Source of the DNA: Melastoma dodecandrum | Lineage: Eukaryota > Streptophyta > Magnoliopsida > Myrtales > Melastomataceae | Direction: 5' to 3' | Length of the DNA stretch: 64,000 nt | Assembly (NCBI GenBank): GCA_029817715.1 | Contig: JARUPY010000271.1 | Location: forward strand, 1,178,001 to 1,242,000 | Shown here: in pieces, positions 1 to 13,154 of the stretch | Position numbering within the stretch: the first letter of the stretch is position 1 | How the letters are laid out: each line of letters begins with the position of its first letter | Notes under the pieces: generated by a model | Databases searched by the model: none | Seen by the model: only the letters and a program-made list of their open reading frames with translations | Told to the model about the DNA's origin: nothing | Program-made: the position numbers and the translations under genes

Positions 1-16
1 AGAAACCATCGAAACT

Positions 17-22
17 TTTATT
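17..22 (-). promoter_or_regulatory. Polyadenylation signal candidate of the aconitase gene
   Basis: The minus strand reads AATAAA here, about 290 bases past the aconitase stop codon. That is a plausible 3' UTR length. The 300 bases between it and the stop codon show no other ORF or RNA gene. Confidence 0.4.
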
Positions 23-307
23 GGGTTGCGACCAACTTCCTGAATTACAGTCCACACCCGTCTAAACCCAAGAAAACGAAGAAGTTCCCAAACCATTATT
101 TCCTCGGACATTTTACCCACAATGTAGAACTCGCCCAAAAGGATGCGGAAATTATTGGTACATAAGAAACAGAAGCGGCTGAACGTCGAAATGCACACGC
201 TACTCACGACGCAAATACATCCCGAACGTGTCGTGCTGAAACAACTTGTTTGACAGTTCTCTGAAATTCCCTGTTTTGCAAGCCATGATGCTGGCGAGGA
301 GGAGGCA

Positions 308-3300
308 TTAATGCCCCGAACCGATCAAATTCCTGATAACATACTGCAGGATGCCTCCGTGATCAAAGTAAGCCAGTTCCACCTGATTGTGTTGAGAATG
401 CCATGTTACCATTTCGGCTATCATGATTAAGCCTAGGGTAGAGAGACAGAGAGGTAGAGATGTTACCTCCGTGTCAAAGCGTAAGGTGCAGACAAACGAC
501 TTGTTATTGTCTGTGAGGACTGTGATGTCCTGACCTGGTCTGACTTCAGCAACGCTGCTAGGAAGATTGATGGTGTATCGTTCCTGGCCAGTCAGCCCGA
601 GGACATCAGCATCCTCCCCAGGTTTGAAGCAGAGGGGGATGATGCCCATGCCAACCAAGTTACTTCGGTGGATACGTTCGAAGCTCTTTGCGATCACTGC
701 CTTCACTCCCTGGTAATAAAAAAAAAACAAAAACAAAAAGTTATAGAATTTTTTCAGAAGGAAGTATTACAAGACAAAGACAAATTAGCGGAGTAGTAAG
801 TTTACCAGCAGCATTGGACCTTTGGCAGCCCAGTCACGAGAACTTCCGCTACCGTACTCAGCACCGGCCAAAATGATAGTATCATGACCCTCTTTCCTGT
901 ACCTCTGGCGATAAATAAAAGGGGGGGGGGGCGGGAACAGCATTGTGATTTCCGAAGATTGATCCATTTACTATTCAACATACTCAGGAAAAGAGTTTAT
1001 ATCGAGAATCTTACCATGGCCACGTCATAAACCGACAACTTCTCTCCGGTAGGAATATGTATTGTCTTGGGGCCAACTTCACCTTTCAGAAGCTTGTTGA
1101 CAAGGCGAATATTGGCAAAAGTTCCCCTGGCCATCACCTCATCGTTTCCACGTCGACTTCCATAGGAATTGAAATCTCTCCTGTCAACCCCATGTTCCAC
1201 AAGGTACCTTGCAGCAGGACTATCTTTATGGATACTTCCAGCTGGGGAGATGTGGTCAGTAGTAATGCTATCTCCAAAGTTAAGCAAGCAGTAGGCATCC
1301 TTCACGCTATGTGGACCTGGAGGAGACATGGTCATGGTTTTAAAATATGGTGGGTCATGGATATATGTTGACTTTGAATCCCATGAATAAACGGTGTTGG
1401 CTGGAACAGATAATTGGTTCCACATTGGATTTCCTTTGGTTATGGCTTCGTAGGTTGCCCTGAACATATCAGGAAGCACGTTCGATTGAACAACCTGGAT
1501 GAAAACAAAAGGAAGAAAAAAGGCGTTAGAAGATATCTTTGGCCTGTGATTGGGACACTAACAGAACAAGGGGGGCTCACTTCTGCTACTTCATCAGTAG
1601 ATGGCCAGATATCTCGCAAGAAAACATTTCTTCCATCTTTTCCAACCCCAATTGCTTCCGATTCAAAATCAATATCCACCTGAAAAGCTCTAAGATGTGA
1701 TAAATACTAAATCCCAAGAGATTCGAGCTGAACTAAAAATGGTACAGATTACGATGGGAAAAATGTCTACACGGATTTTCTTACCGTGCCGGCAAGAGCA
1801 TATGCCACCACAAGAGGAGGAGACGCCAGATAATTAGCCCTGGTCAGGGGATGTACTCGACCTTCAAAGTTCCTATTCCCAGACAAAACAGCTGCAGCGA
1901 CAAGATCTGGACAGAAGGATGCCAACAAAAGAAGATGAATTAGGGAAGGCACTCTATCAGTTGAGGGAATCATGAAGATAGATAAAGGATCACACCATTT
2001 TCAGTGATGGCAGATGCCACTGATTCATCAATATCCCCCGAATTTCCGATGCATGTCGTGCAGCCATAGCCCACAATGTTAAATCCTAATTGATTCAAGT
2101 ATGTCTGGAGGCCACTGTAAAATAATAGGTTGTCCTTTAGTATGCACCCACGTATAGATGATGGAAAAAAAAGATGAACCAACTAAAATATACCTCTTTT
2201 GCAAGTATTTGGTGACAACGCCAGAACCAGGGGCCAAACTTGTCTTAATCCATGGTTTAACCTGATAAAAAACGTTCAAATCAGTATGAACCCGTCGAAA
2301 ACTCATAAGCAGCCCATTGAATGAAACAAGTTTGTCATTGAAGAGAGCTAATGTTATCATGCTATACACTGAATCACAAGACAAGCAAAACAAAGAAGAA
2401 ACTAATCCAGGATCCAACCTCCAGTCCTAATTCACAAGCCTTCTTTGCAACCAAAGCAGCGCCGAGCATGACACTCGGATTCGAGGTATTTGTGCAGCTA
2501 GTAATCGCTGCTATAACAACATCTCCATGTCGGAGTTGAGCTGGAGTACCATGAAATGAGAATTCTGCAACTTTAACCTGGGCTTCCTTCGGCACAGCAA
2601 AGCCCTGAAATATATCAGGTGAAAGGGCTTAGAGGAAAAGGAAGGAATAACAAGAGACTGAGATGCCAAACCCAGTGCTCTCCTCAACTTTGAGTGCGAT
2701 TTTAGCATATACTGGTTTTTAGCAATTAACCACACCACCAACTTTCCTTGGAGAAGAAACTCTTCCTAACTAAGGTTGTGAAATTTAGATGCTATGGCAC
2801 AAATAACAATCCCCAGAAACACGAAAAAAATGCTGTTAGCCATAATGTAAAGAGGTAGGCAATTTTGGAAGACTCCCAAATAATCCAAAGTCCATTTGGG
2901 AGGATTTTAAAAAGAGCACTAAAGATAAGAGCATTACCTTAAACCCGACTTTATTATTCAAGCATGCATGCCAATCAGCTTTCATTTCCCTCAATGGAAC
3001 TCTGTCATGGGGCCTGAGAAAAAAATGATACATGAATTAATAATAAGTTAAGAGGATTCAAAACCTAGCAGGGGAAGGAATTATGAATATATATGTATAT
3101 ATCTTACCTTTTAGGCCCAGAAATACATGGCTCCACGTCCTGAAGATCCAGCTCTAAGTAAGAGGAGTATGTTCGCTCGACCTGGGGCTGATTTCATCAA
3201 CAGGGTCCTTTGTGAGCAATTGCAAAAGCCAGTCAAAATGGAAATGCCGGAATCCTAATGCATAACTTACCTCACTATAGTCCACAAACAGTTTATTGGC

Positions 3301-5327
3301 ACGCAAGTAAGACTCTATCATGGATACCTGCAAGGTTCATCATGTTAGTATGAGAAACAAACCGTACTGGGATTGCCAGAGTCATCATGACCTACAGTTT
3401 CATCGCTTCTTCCAGTCAATTTCAGATAATGCAGGGTGACATGATCAACAGGGAAGAAACCCATTGTTGCACCATACTCGGGAGACATGTTAGCAATGGT
3501 AGCACGATCTGCAAGGGAAAGCTCACTCATCCCTTCCCCTGCAAGGATCGAAAATGAAAATTAAACACACATCAGTTTTAGGGCTAGGATGCTGGACAAG
3601 AATCGAGTAGAAATGCTTGCTCTACCATAAAACTCGACAAATTTTCCGACGACGCCATGTTTCCTCAGCATTTGAGTTACTGTCAAGACCAAATCAGTAG
3701 CTGTCACACCATCTCTGAGTTTTCCAGTTAATTTGAATCCCACCACACCGGGAAGTACCATGCTCATCGGCTGCATTAGACGAAAAGAGGGAAATGGATA
3801 TTTATGGGCAGATCTTGTGCTAAAGAATATTTCAGAAGTTTCAATTCTTTGAATAAGTAGGAGAATAATTATGGAGCTAATTTACTTGCCTGTCCAAGCA
3901 TTGCAGCCTCCGCTTCAATACCGCCAACTCCCCAGCCAGCAACACCCAAACCGTCAATCATTGTTGTGTGTGAATCTGTGCCGACAACGCTATCGGGATA
4001 AAGCAAGCCATTGGTGTTAAACACCACTCTGCCAAGATATTCCAAATTAACCTGCAAATCAATAGAATTAGACGCAGTTTCTCTGTCCATTTCACAAACT
4101 AAACGTCAGCTTCACTAACTAACTTGGATGTACCACCCCTTTCATAAATGAAAAAGAAAGTTTAATTGCCCATATCTCAGAGCTTTTAAGCAATTTCCCT
4201 TACTACCTGGTGGACGATTCCAGATCCAGGAGGGACCACTAACATATTGTTGAAAGCTGTGGAACCCCACTTTAGGAATCCAAATCTTTCCTTGTTGCGA
4301 TAGAATTCAAGTTCCATATTAGCCTGCACTGCATTTTCTGACCTTGCCACATCAACCTGAACGGAGTGGTCAATGACAAGATCCACAGGGACCTGGAGTT
4401 GCAAAAATGGCCGCTCATGTGATGGCAGTAAAAAGAAAAAGATACATCTTAAGCAGCTAAGGTGGAAATCCCAGTGAAAGCAAATGTAAGTTTACCAAAG
4501 GATTGATCTTGTTAGGGTCGCCTCCGAGGTTGTTCATAGCATCCCGCATGCAAGCAAGATCAACAACAGCAGGGACACCCGTGAAGTCCTGATAACAGGA
4601 AAGGAAAAGAACCATTGTTATCGCATTTTCCACCCCTTGAACAACATTTGAATGTGATGCAATCATCCTATAAATTCACCAAATCAAATAAAAGCACAGT
4701 TACCTGCAGCAGCACTCTTGCAGGCTTAAATGGGATTTCGACTTGCTTAGGAGAAGTATTCTCCCAGTCGATAATCTTCTCCACATCATGGCTCTTGACC
4801 TGAAACTCGTCGCAGTTCCGAATGGCCGATTCCAGGAGGATTCTGATCGAATACGGCAACTTATCTGCACCATCAATCCCACATTTCAAATCCCAAATCA
4901 CCCAATAACAACAATCGCATTTCTAACAAAGCAACTCGGCGGCGGATGAAGATGTGGGTGGGGGATACCACAAAAAAACGCAGTCCCACTCACAACCGCT
5001 AACAATACCAGCGACCGAATCTAGCAATCATAGGAGCCAAGAAGAGAAATAATAACACCAACCGATGCGAGCATCGCCGAGAGCCGGCAGGGAATAGTAC
5101 TGCCCGAAAGACCCCCCGCCGCCGCCGGGCTTCTCGAGCGTCTTGAGTATACCCTTGAAAGGATTTTCACCGGCTGCAAAACCGTCAAAAACGACGTGAT
5201 CACAAAAACAACCGCCAAAAGCAGCAAACTTTGAGCAACCCATGCATTGCCCCAGTTGAAGTAATCGCATAAAGGTCAAATCTTTCCCGTCTAAGATCAA
5301 CCCTCACAACAAAATAAGCTTACCCAT
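308..5327 (-). CDS. ACO1: Aconitate hydratase, cytosolic-type (aconitase, 20 coding exons)
   Basis: Interconverts citrate and isocitrate through cis-aconitate using a [4Fe-4S] cluster (TCA and glyoxylate cycles, cytosolic citrate metabolism). Exons in transcript order: 5327-5324, 5173-5063, 4864-4704, 4588-4496, 4392-4207, 4051-3890, 3770-3626, 3538-3396, 3327-3271, 3187-3108, 3013-2938, 2604-2419, 2261-2194, 2114-1996, 1906-1785, 1679-1581, 1494-1015, 904-806, 709-467, 382-308. They join in phase to about 902 residues, the usual length of the form without a transit peptide. Cluster cysteines are visible at about 443 (SCTNTSNPS), 509 and 512 ([10 protein letters not shown]), and the swivel-domain active site is [13 protein letters not shown]. 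The start is inferred: ATGG followed by gtaagc at 5323 joins to CCGGTGAAAAT, giving MAGENPF like plant cytosolic aconitases. A longer form with an organelle-targeting exon from an upstream start cannot be excluded. The intron after 3890 has a GC donor. Confidence 0.95.
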
Positions 5328-7048
5328 GTCGAAGATCAGCAAAAAGACTACAATCAAGTCCCTGAGAGGGGGGGGGGAGGGGGGAGCTCTGGCACAAGAT
5401 CTAATCTCTACGACAAAGGGAGGAGGCAGACACAAGGGGACGACAAAAAGGGAAGGTGAGGTTGGTGGGACAGCGCCGCGGATTTGTAATTTATCTTCGG
5501 GGGAGTGTGTGATATTTCTGCAGAGGCAGCTTCGCGGCGAGTGAAGAAGCCAAACAACATGGGCGCATTATGCAATGAAAGCAATATGATGGATGGCTTT
5601 CAGTGCGCATTCAATAATTGAAAATTTCGAGATACCGATGGATATTTATTTTTTTTTTTTGGTTTTCTATCGTCTTAAAAGATTGGGATTTGGTGATCAG
5701 AACTGATGGGGGATTCAGTAGACGACATTATTATTATTATTATTATTACATCAGTCACATGTTTTGGTCCAAGAGGGACGGCGACCCACCCCTGCAAGAA
5801 AGATTCCCTTTCTTTCTAAAATGATTTAATACGCTTCGGTTGTGATATCCCATGCAGCAAATTTGTGTAATAATGGAATATTGGGCCTCGACTCATGGGC
5901 TGGGCTGGGCTCTGAATTTTTACTTAGGCCCGCATAAATCGAAAGAGATTCAAATGGGCCCTCGTATGATATTTTACATATAAAATTTAATGGGAGGACG
6001 AGGACCAAACTAATAGTGGTATTTTAAAGAGTAAGTGCGCCACCATACCCACTTGCACATTAGTTTAATGGGTTTGGCGACAAGTCAAAAGAAATTAGCT
6101 TACCCACCCCCTCCTAATCTAACACTCTCTTTAACATATCATTAAAAAGAAAACGAGACGAGTAGATAAATGTTTTGTGGAATTAATTAATGTTTTTTAA
6201 GTCTTACGGAGTCCGCGTGTCCGAAATATTTTTACGAGAGGAGTTTGATTGTATTGTATCTATATTCATCCACTTGAAATTTGCCCCCTTTGTCTCGGTT
6301 TTTTTCCTTTTTTTTAAAAAAAAAAATTAAAAGTAGGAAAGAAGTGGGGGAATGAATCAGTTGTTGTTGTTGCCGAATCTTGTAAGAGAAACTAAACCCA
6401 AAACGACAATATTCCAAACAAAAAAGGATTAGGGCGAATGATTAATCCCATCTTTCTGGGTTTACAAGCCAACTTTAGTTTATATCATTCTATTTTGCTG
6501 GGTCGACACTCACCAAGCCTATATCATTCTTACCCATCCCATCTTTTGAAGATTCTGATGAAATCCCAGAATTTTGTACAAGCAACTACGTCACATCAAT
6601 TTATCTCCCTCCCCCACACACACAATGTTACATACATACAGGATTGATTAATATTTCTAAAATCGTTGTTCGATTTTAAACTCTCAAAGGTAATAAAATG
6701 AAATTAATATTTCAAATATCAACAAATAAAAATTCAATTTATATGTGTCACCAAAATCTACAGAAAAAAAAAACCCAAAACATCCGAATTAAATTTCCCT
6801 CACCCAATTCTCACAGACGTGGGGTCCAAACCCATGTTTTTCAATATAATATAACCCACCACCAATTTCTTTTACTAAAAAAAAGCCCCACCACCTTTTA
6901 AAATGTTGTTATATATCACAATAATAAATAAAAATAGCTGCGATGTGAAGATATTTTCTCTCTCACGCCCCTGACCCAAAAAGACAGACCATCTAACGGG
7001 CCACATTTTTACATGTTATGACATACTTTTTTTTTTAAATTTAATTTT
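5328..7048. other. Aconitase leader/promoter region and A/T-rich spacer
   Basis: No gene recognised. The first 200 bases upstream of the aconitase start are pyrimidine-rich on the minus strand and probably contain its 5' UTR. A (TTA)n microsatellite lies at about 5728-5749. The rest is A/T-rich DNA with only short, non-conserved ORFs. Confidence 0.5.
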
Positions 7049-8574
7049 GACAAAATATATATTTATGTCATTGATTTTTTACGAGCTTTTTTTCGGTCAA
7101 TATTTTTTTTTATACACATAAATGTCATTAACTTTGTGATTAACATTTTTTCTGGCCATTGTTAGATGACGTTATGCAGAATTCGAGGGCAAAGTCGCTG
7201 AAGCGGAAGTCCTTGGGTGGAATACATATTAGCATAGTTAGGCGAGAAGCAATGGTCAAGGTAATTTGACTACTAAAAAACTATTTGAATTCGGACATAA
7301 CGGAAGTTCACGTGGCCTCCCCGTAAGAGATTCAACGTGGAAAAGGATTGCGACATAGGATTGGTGGAGAGGGATCATTCTATCCCCATATCAAAAAAAA
7401 AATTTGAGAACCCTAATTCGTAATCATTCTTTCCCCATACGTCGAAGAAGAAGGAAAGAGGGCACCTTCTTCAAGCTGACAGTCCGTCACTCCTCTCGTT
7501 CTTAGCTACAACACACATCGAAGAAGAAGGACAGAGGCGATTCTTGACCCAAAAAAGTACTGAGGCGCCTGGTTCTTGCCAAAGCCTGGTTCTTGGTTCG
7601 CAAGGCTGGTGCTACCTGGTTCTTGCCAAAGCCTTCAACGCTGGGTCGCCTCACTCCTTCTTCGCCTCCGTTTGCTTTGGGTCAAGGGTCGTATATGTCC
7701 TTCTTCTTCGCCTAAGTCCTTTTGCCTCCTATTAAGGTTAGAATTTTTTTTTGACAAAATATTAATTTATGGCATTAAGTTTGAGCCAACTTTCTGTTTT
7801 GTCATTAACTTAGTTTGTTACATAATTTTGTCCTCAACTTTTGTTTTTATTTTGATTTTGGCCAATCTTGAATTTTATCGTGCGTAAGCCAAACAGACCT
7901 TAATAGACAATTTTCATTTATCGACTAAAAAGGAAAAAAAATTTCAAAAAATAGGAAATAATATTGAAACCTTTCATTTGTATTTTTTTTTATAAAATTT
8001 TGATGGACAAATCAAGTGAATTGGAAGCAGAAGTTAACGATAGTTGCTGATGTTGTCAAAAAATATGAAAAATCGATGAAGGTCGGATGATGTTCTATTA
8101 GGGGGTGACTACTACGGATAAAGTAGATTATGTGACGAACGAATGAGAGGTCGAAACTCAACTATTATAAGACACGGGTCAGACTATATTAAGGCCTTGT
8201 TTGGCTTTCGCTAAAAGAAATTCATGATTGGCCAAAATAAAAATAAAAATAAAAATTGATGACAAAATTATATATAAACTAAATTAATGACAAAACAGAA
8301 AGTTGATTCAAAGTTGAGGCCATAAACGTATATTTTGCCTTTTTTTTAATTTTGATTTATGGGGAAAGAAGGACCCTCTCCATGTCGACGTACTTGTCCA
8401 CGTAGGATCAGGTCACCTGAACCTCTGTCCATATCGATATTTTGCATAACGTCGTCTAACAATTACCAGGAAAAAGACTAATCACAAAGTTAGAAATATT
8501 TATGTATATGAAAAAAATATATTAACAGAAAAAAAAAATTATAAAAAATTAAGGATATAAATATATATTTTGCT
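7049..8574. mobile_element. TIR DNA transposon, MULE-like, non-autonomous (outer element)
   Basis: Two inverted arms of roughly 130-140 bases (about 7049-7190 and 8440-8574) match with scattered differences. The left arm contains TTGTTAGATGACGTTATGCA and the right arm its near-perfect reverse complement. The termini read GACAAAATAT and, on the other strand, AGCAAAATAT. The flanks TTTAATTTT (left) and TTTAATTTA (right) form an 8/9 target-site duplication, the size typical of Mutator-like elements. No transposase ORF is visible, so mobility would depend on another element. A second element of the same terminal type sits inside it. Confidence 0.6.
7753..8339. mobile_element. TIR element nested in the preceding one
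   Basis: Inverted arms of about 150 bases (about 7753-7905 and 8190-8339) both contain stretches such as AACTTTCTGTTTTGTCATTAA and its complement, and end in GACAAAATAT / ATATTTTGCC. The flanks are runs of nine T (left) and eight T (right), compatible with a target duplication in a T tract. No coding capacity was recognised. The termini match those of the outer element and of the element at 37431-38359, so all three belong to one terminal-sequence family. Confidence 0.55.
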
Positions 8575-9561
8575 TTTAATTTAATATAAGAGATTGGACA
8601 AAACTTATAGGAAGAGCGGTCGACCGTTTCTGTCTCCAATAGTTGACAATGTAAACGGCGGGACGTGTCGTGCACCCGCGTCCGAATGATCGATCTTATG
8701 CGGGTCTTGCTTATTATTTCACCCTCTCCCTCCCTTTCTTTCGGCCAGCCGACGAACATTCGACGCAACCAGTCATCCACGACTACCCGAATAACACGAA
8801 CAACGCGAATGGTTAGGAAAATCGAGACACGGGCAAAGCGAGACGGTGACTGACTGATTCGTCAAAAACTGAAACGGAACCTTCTCTGGGACATCAACAA
8901 ACCTCAAACCCAAAGACTTTCTTGAACTAACGCGTTTCTCTTGTCCTAAAAGACAACCTAAGAAGACTTAAGCTTAAAAAAAAAAACCCACCTTCAAAAC
9001 ACGCAGCTCCAACGTGTTTGTTTAAAAATAATAATAAAGGAGGGGTAAAACAGGGGGCGTGGCGGGGGGAGGGAAACAGGGGGTGGCGATTCAATGCACT
9101 GCAATATGATCCGATTTCGTTCCTGAAGGTCCCAAGTTTGTAGCAGCAGCTTGCCAAAAGGGCATAAAAATATTGGGGAGGGGAAAAATCGTGTCTTGTA
9201 AGGAGAAACTGAGAGACAATAAATGTGAGTAGGTTGAGGTGAGGGGATTAAATTGTTTTCTTTTTTTTTTTCTCTAAAAAAAATTGTTTTTTTTTTACAG
9301 TTGTTGGATGACGATGAGGATGATATCTGGGGGGGTTTTCGTTTTTCCTCTGCTAAGCAATTAAAGACGCGGGGGGCATCGCATCCTTTCCCCACCCCTC
9401 CCCTGTTTTCTCATTCCTCCTTCCTAAGTCATCATCCTTCCCCACCCTGCCCCCCCCCCCCTTGTCTTTGGCCCTTCAAAATCTCTCAGGATTTGCAGAT
9501 TGTCAGAGGAATAGAATTCTGGGTTTCCTTCTCTCTTTCTTTTTAGAATTCGGGGGAGATT
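8575..9561. other. Upstream region of the RING-H2 gene
   Basis: No gene recognised. The last 150 bases are pyrimidine-rich with runs of C and T before the ATG at 9562, as in a plant 5' leader. The short ORFs here have no recognisable family. Confidence 0.4.
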
Positions 9562-10764
9562 ATGGAAGTTTACCCGTGTCCTTTTAGGAGGATCTCCCTG
9601 CCCTTAATCTCGTCCGGGGTTGGGGATCTCGTCGACAGGGTTAAGGATATGTGCAGGGTCGCCGTCTCCGCCGTTCTGGGGAACATTGTCTCCGCCATCT
9701 TCACCTTCTTCTTCGCATTAGGTCCGTCCGTCCATTCTCCCCTCTCTCCCTCTCTCTCTTTCGTTCCCTGCCCTTGTTGGTTCCCGTGTTGGGGCTCAAT
9801 GAGTGATGATTTGTTTGCGCGCGGGGGGGGGATGAATTGGATTCCCGACTGTTTTCGTGACCTGGGTTATGATCTGGAGTACATGTTGTGGCGTGTCTTG
9901 AGGTTTATTTTCTCTTTCTCGTTTGCAGTTGGCGTATTGTTGGGAGCCATGACTGGCGCTCTGATAGGCCAGGAGACGGAGAGCGGATTCATTCGCGGGG
10001 CGGCCGTCGGGGCCATCTCCGGCGCGGTGTTCTCCATCGAGGTGTTCGAGTCGTCTCTCGTGCTGTGGCACTCTGATGAATCGGGGCTGGGATGTCTCCT
10101 CTACTTGGTAAATTCGATAATTTTGTTTTTCTCTCTGTCTGTTGGCTCTGGTGGTGGGATGATTCCGGTTTTGCTTGATTGATGAAATTCCCCTCCGAAA
10201 GTGCAGATTGATGTCCTGGCCAGTCTCTTGAGCGGACGACTAGTCCGTGAACGGATCGGACCTGCAATGTTAAGTGCGGTGCAAAGCCAGGTAATATTGC
10301 ATTTCGGGGATGTGAGCATCGCAAGCTTGTTGACAGTCATTTCCATCTGGTCTTATCATGGTTTGTTCTTGCTTCCAGATGGGTGCCGTTGAACCGAGCT
10401 TCGAGGAGGTCCAGAACATATTTGACATTGGTGTCGGTAAGACGGGACTTACCGGGGATTCTGTCGACAGGATCCCAACCATCACCATCACTAGTAAGAA
10501 CAACTTCGACGCATCAGGCGAGAGAGCGTCTTGTTCAGTATGTCTCCAGGTAGAGAGGCCATCTCATGTTCAATCCCTTTAGGAAATATTGAACCATAGA
10601 TCCCCGAATCCAGCACTCATCCATTCATTTGGGTACTGCAGGACTTTCAGATAGGGGAGACTGTCCGGAGCCTGCCCCATTGTCATCACATGTTCCACCT
10701 CCCCTGCATCGATCGGTGGCTAATCCGACACGGATCTTGCCCGCTGTGCCGGAGGGACCTGTAA
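9562..10764 (+). CDS. NEP1-interacting protein-like RING-H2 membrane E3 ligase
   Basis: Probable membrane-anchored RING-type ubiquitin ligase of the NIP/ATL-like group; NIP1 of Arabidopsis binds the plastid RNA polymerase NEP at thylakoids. Exons 9562-9721, 9929-10107, 10207-10290, 10379-10549 and 10642-10764 join in phase to 238 residues, the family size. A hydrophobic N-terminal stretch ([10 protein letters not shown], then a Gly/Ala-rich segment with [12 protein letters not shown]) is followed by a conserved middle and a C-terminal RING-H2 finger: [14 protein letters not shown] and CPLC give the C3H2C3 ligands. The Arabidopsis pair NIP1/NIP2 lies on the two segments that share gene order with this window. 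Function is inferred from family; no regulatory element is evident. Confidence 0.92.
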
Positions 10765-13154
10765 TTCTCTCCTCTTTTTTTTGTATAAAATCCCGCATAA
10801 CTTGATATGAGAAAAGGAAGGTTTTGTTTCTTCTTCGGTCCCCATTTTCTTTCGTTTGTTACTCATATAGCTGAACTCTCCCGACGACTGACTGAGCTAC
10901 CCTCGGTCGGGTCTTCCCGGAGCAGTTTTCTTACACGTAGGAGTATAACCCGAGAGACATCTTGTTGCCAGCCACCCATCTGGGGTTCGATATCCCTCTT
11001 TCCTTCACTGATCAATCGGCTCATGTCCAAGAAATTTTTCTGATGTATGAAAGCTTTTTTTTTTATCCCCTTCCCTTGTGGCTACTTCATTCACAACTGT
11101 TGCATTCAAACTGACCCCATCGTCATATTGACTTTTGCATAGTCGCGGCGTGTTTCATTCTGGGATCCAACTGGCTGGTGGTGAGATCAGTTTTTCAGGA
11201 GGTAGTTAACATCACAGGTTTTCCTTAGGGTCAAGGTCGTGTTCGCGGATCTCATGGTTAGGTTGAAATTCTGGTGATTGAGGTATTAGATACATGAAAA
11301 TGCAGAAGGGAAAGATGGTGCTGCAGATTGATTAGGGAGGGAGAGCCTAACTCCAATAAACAATACCTAATCATTTTTCAAAGATGTGTGGATGGCCCTG
11401 CTGTATATGTAGCAGCCAAATAGAGAAGATATGATAAATGGTTGTTATGGGTGGCAGAGCAAGTGCATGAAGAAAGAACAGAACAAGGTAGGGGGGATGG
11501 GGACTGTTCATTGTTGAATTTTAACAACATTCAAAAACCCAACTCCTCCATGTCGAGGAGACATTGAATGGAGATGGTGAGTCCCCCACGGCCCACTCCA
11601 CTCCACCCAAGTAGGCAGTGGCTGCTTCTCCTCTCTCTGCAGAAACTCTCCATTTTTGGATTTCGGGGTTAAGAGTCAATGAATATCTGCAGATGAATTA
11701 GAAAGGAGGGGCATATCTTTTAGCATTACAGTACACGTGGCGCTCGTGATAGAATTGTTCCCAGCTATTTATTTTCTTTCATTTTACTTCAAATTCATAG
11801 ATTATATTTAAGAGGGGTTTCGTAAACTGATGCCCATACGACACTTGTAAAAATTTAGTTATAAATTTCTATGTATATAATTAAATACTAGCTTTTTAAA
11901 ATAACAAAAAATAATTATAATTTTAATTAAATGGGTCAAAAACATGTGTAGCTTATGATGAATAGTTTTTTTTTGTAAAATACAAATATGAAAAGTTAGG
12001 TCCCTTTAAATTCCTAAGCTTTTTTAGTTAGGAAGATTAGGGAAATAAAAGGTAATTGGGGGGGGTTGAAGTAGTGTGCTTAAAACACCTGGCTTGTTCT
12101 TAATCATCATCACAATACAACCAACAAGTAACAAAAGAAATTGGATTTTGGACAATGGGATGTTCTAATTAATCCACGTGCAGGGGAGTTGAGTGATGCC
12201 CATAATTCTAATACTGATGCTACAAGACGAAGACGATTGATAGATTAGATAGACAGGGTTTAATTCCTTTTGTCCAATTTACTACTTTTTTTATATTTTT
12301 GTTGTCCGATATTTTGTGCATAGTCATCATCGACCTCCCCCGTGATACTAAGGCATTTGTCTACAAAAGGAAATAAAAAACCGAGAAGCTTGGACTCAAT
12401 CAATCCCATTTTCCGGGGCCGGATTATTCCTTGTCATTTTCCAATCATGCTCGAATATGTTTTATGTGTGCATTCTTTCTTCCAAAAATATTACCGATTA
12501 GAATTAATTTTCCAAATATTGAATTCTCTTTAACGGGTTAAATTCGGCACTTTGCAAATCAAACTCATATTTCTAATATCGAATTCCAAAACAATGTGTA
12601 TCTTATGGAATATGTTATACCGTAACAAAGTATTTCTTTTATCCCAATTCCTGTCCATCTTAAATCACGTGATGTTTGGATAGAAAAACGTGATGTAAGA
12701 AAAACCCCCCCCAATCATTAGGAAGTTCTTCGTCGTCCGAACTAATTTCAGCACTAACCATTTCAGGAAGTCAAGGAAGAAGAAAAGAATAAGGAGGAGG
12801 AGGAGGAGGAGGGATATGCTTCCATTTGCCGTCCCATGGAGACTTCTTAAAAAAGAGAAAAAGGAAAAGACCAAGTCTCTCGTAAAAGAGCTTCCTTCCT
12901 TCCTTCCTTTCTTTTCTCATGACAGCATTGACAATGATTGACATCATCATCATCCCATTTTTTGTTGTCCGAACATGTCCGCCGGCACTTCTCTAATCCA
13001 TAATATTAATAATACTAATATTGTATGTTCTCTCCGCCATCGACATGAACCAACCCACCCAATGATCAGCTTGAGTGGATCCTGATCTCAGTTTCATCAA
13101 TGGTTCTCGCCTGACTGATTTCTCTTGGCCCATGTTCTTTTTTGCTCCCAAAGC
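10765..13154. other. Intergenic region between the RING-H2 and receptor-kinase genes
   Basis: Nothing coding recognised over 2.4 kb. The first few hundred bases are probably the 3' UTR of the RING-H2 gene. The rest is A/T-rich with homopolymer tracts, a (GGA)n run near 12795-12812 and a (TTCC)n run near 12894-12910. Two short upstream ORFs lie just before the kinase start. Confidence 0.4.

Noticed and set aside
8490..9395. Minus-strand ORFs of 96 and 133 residues
   Set aside because: They cross homopolymer and low-complexity DNA upstream of the RING-H2 gene with no recognisable domain.
13125..13154. Longer N-terminus of the receptor kinase from 13125
   Set aside because: The codon at 13125 is TTG; the first in-frame ATG is 13155.
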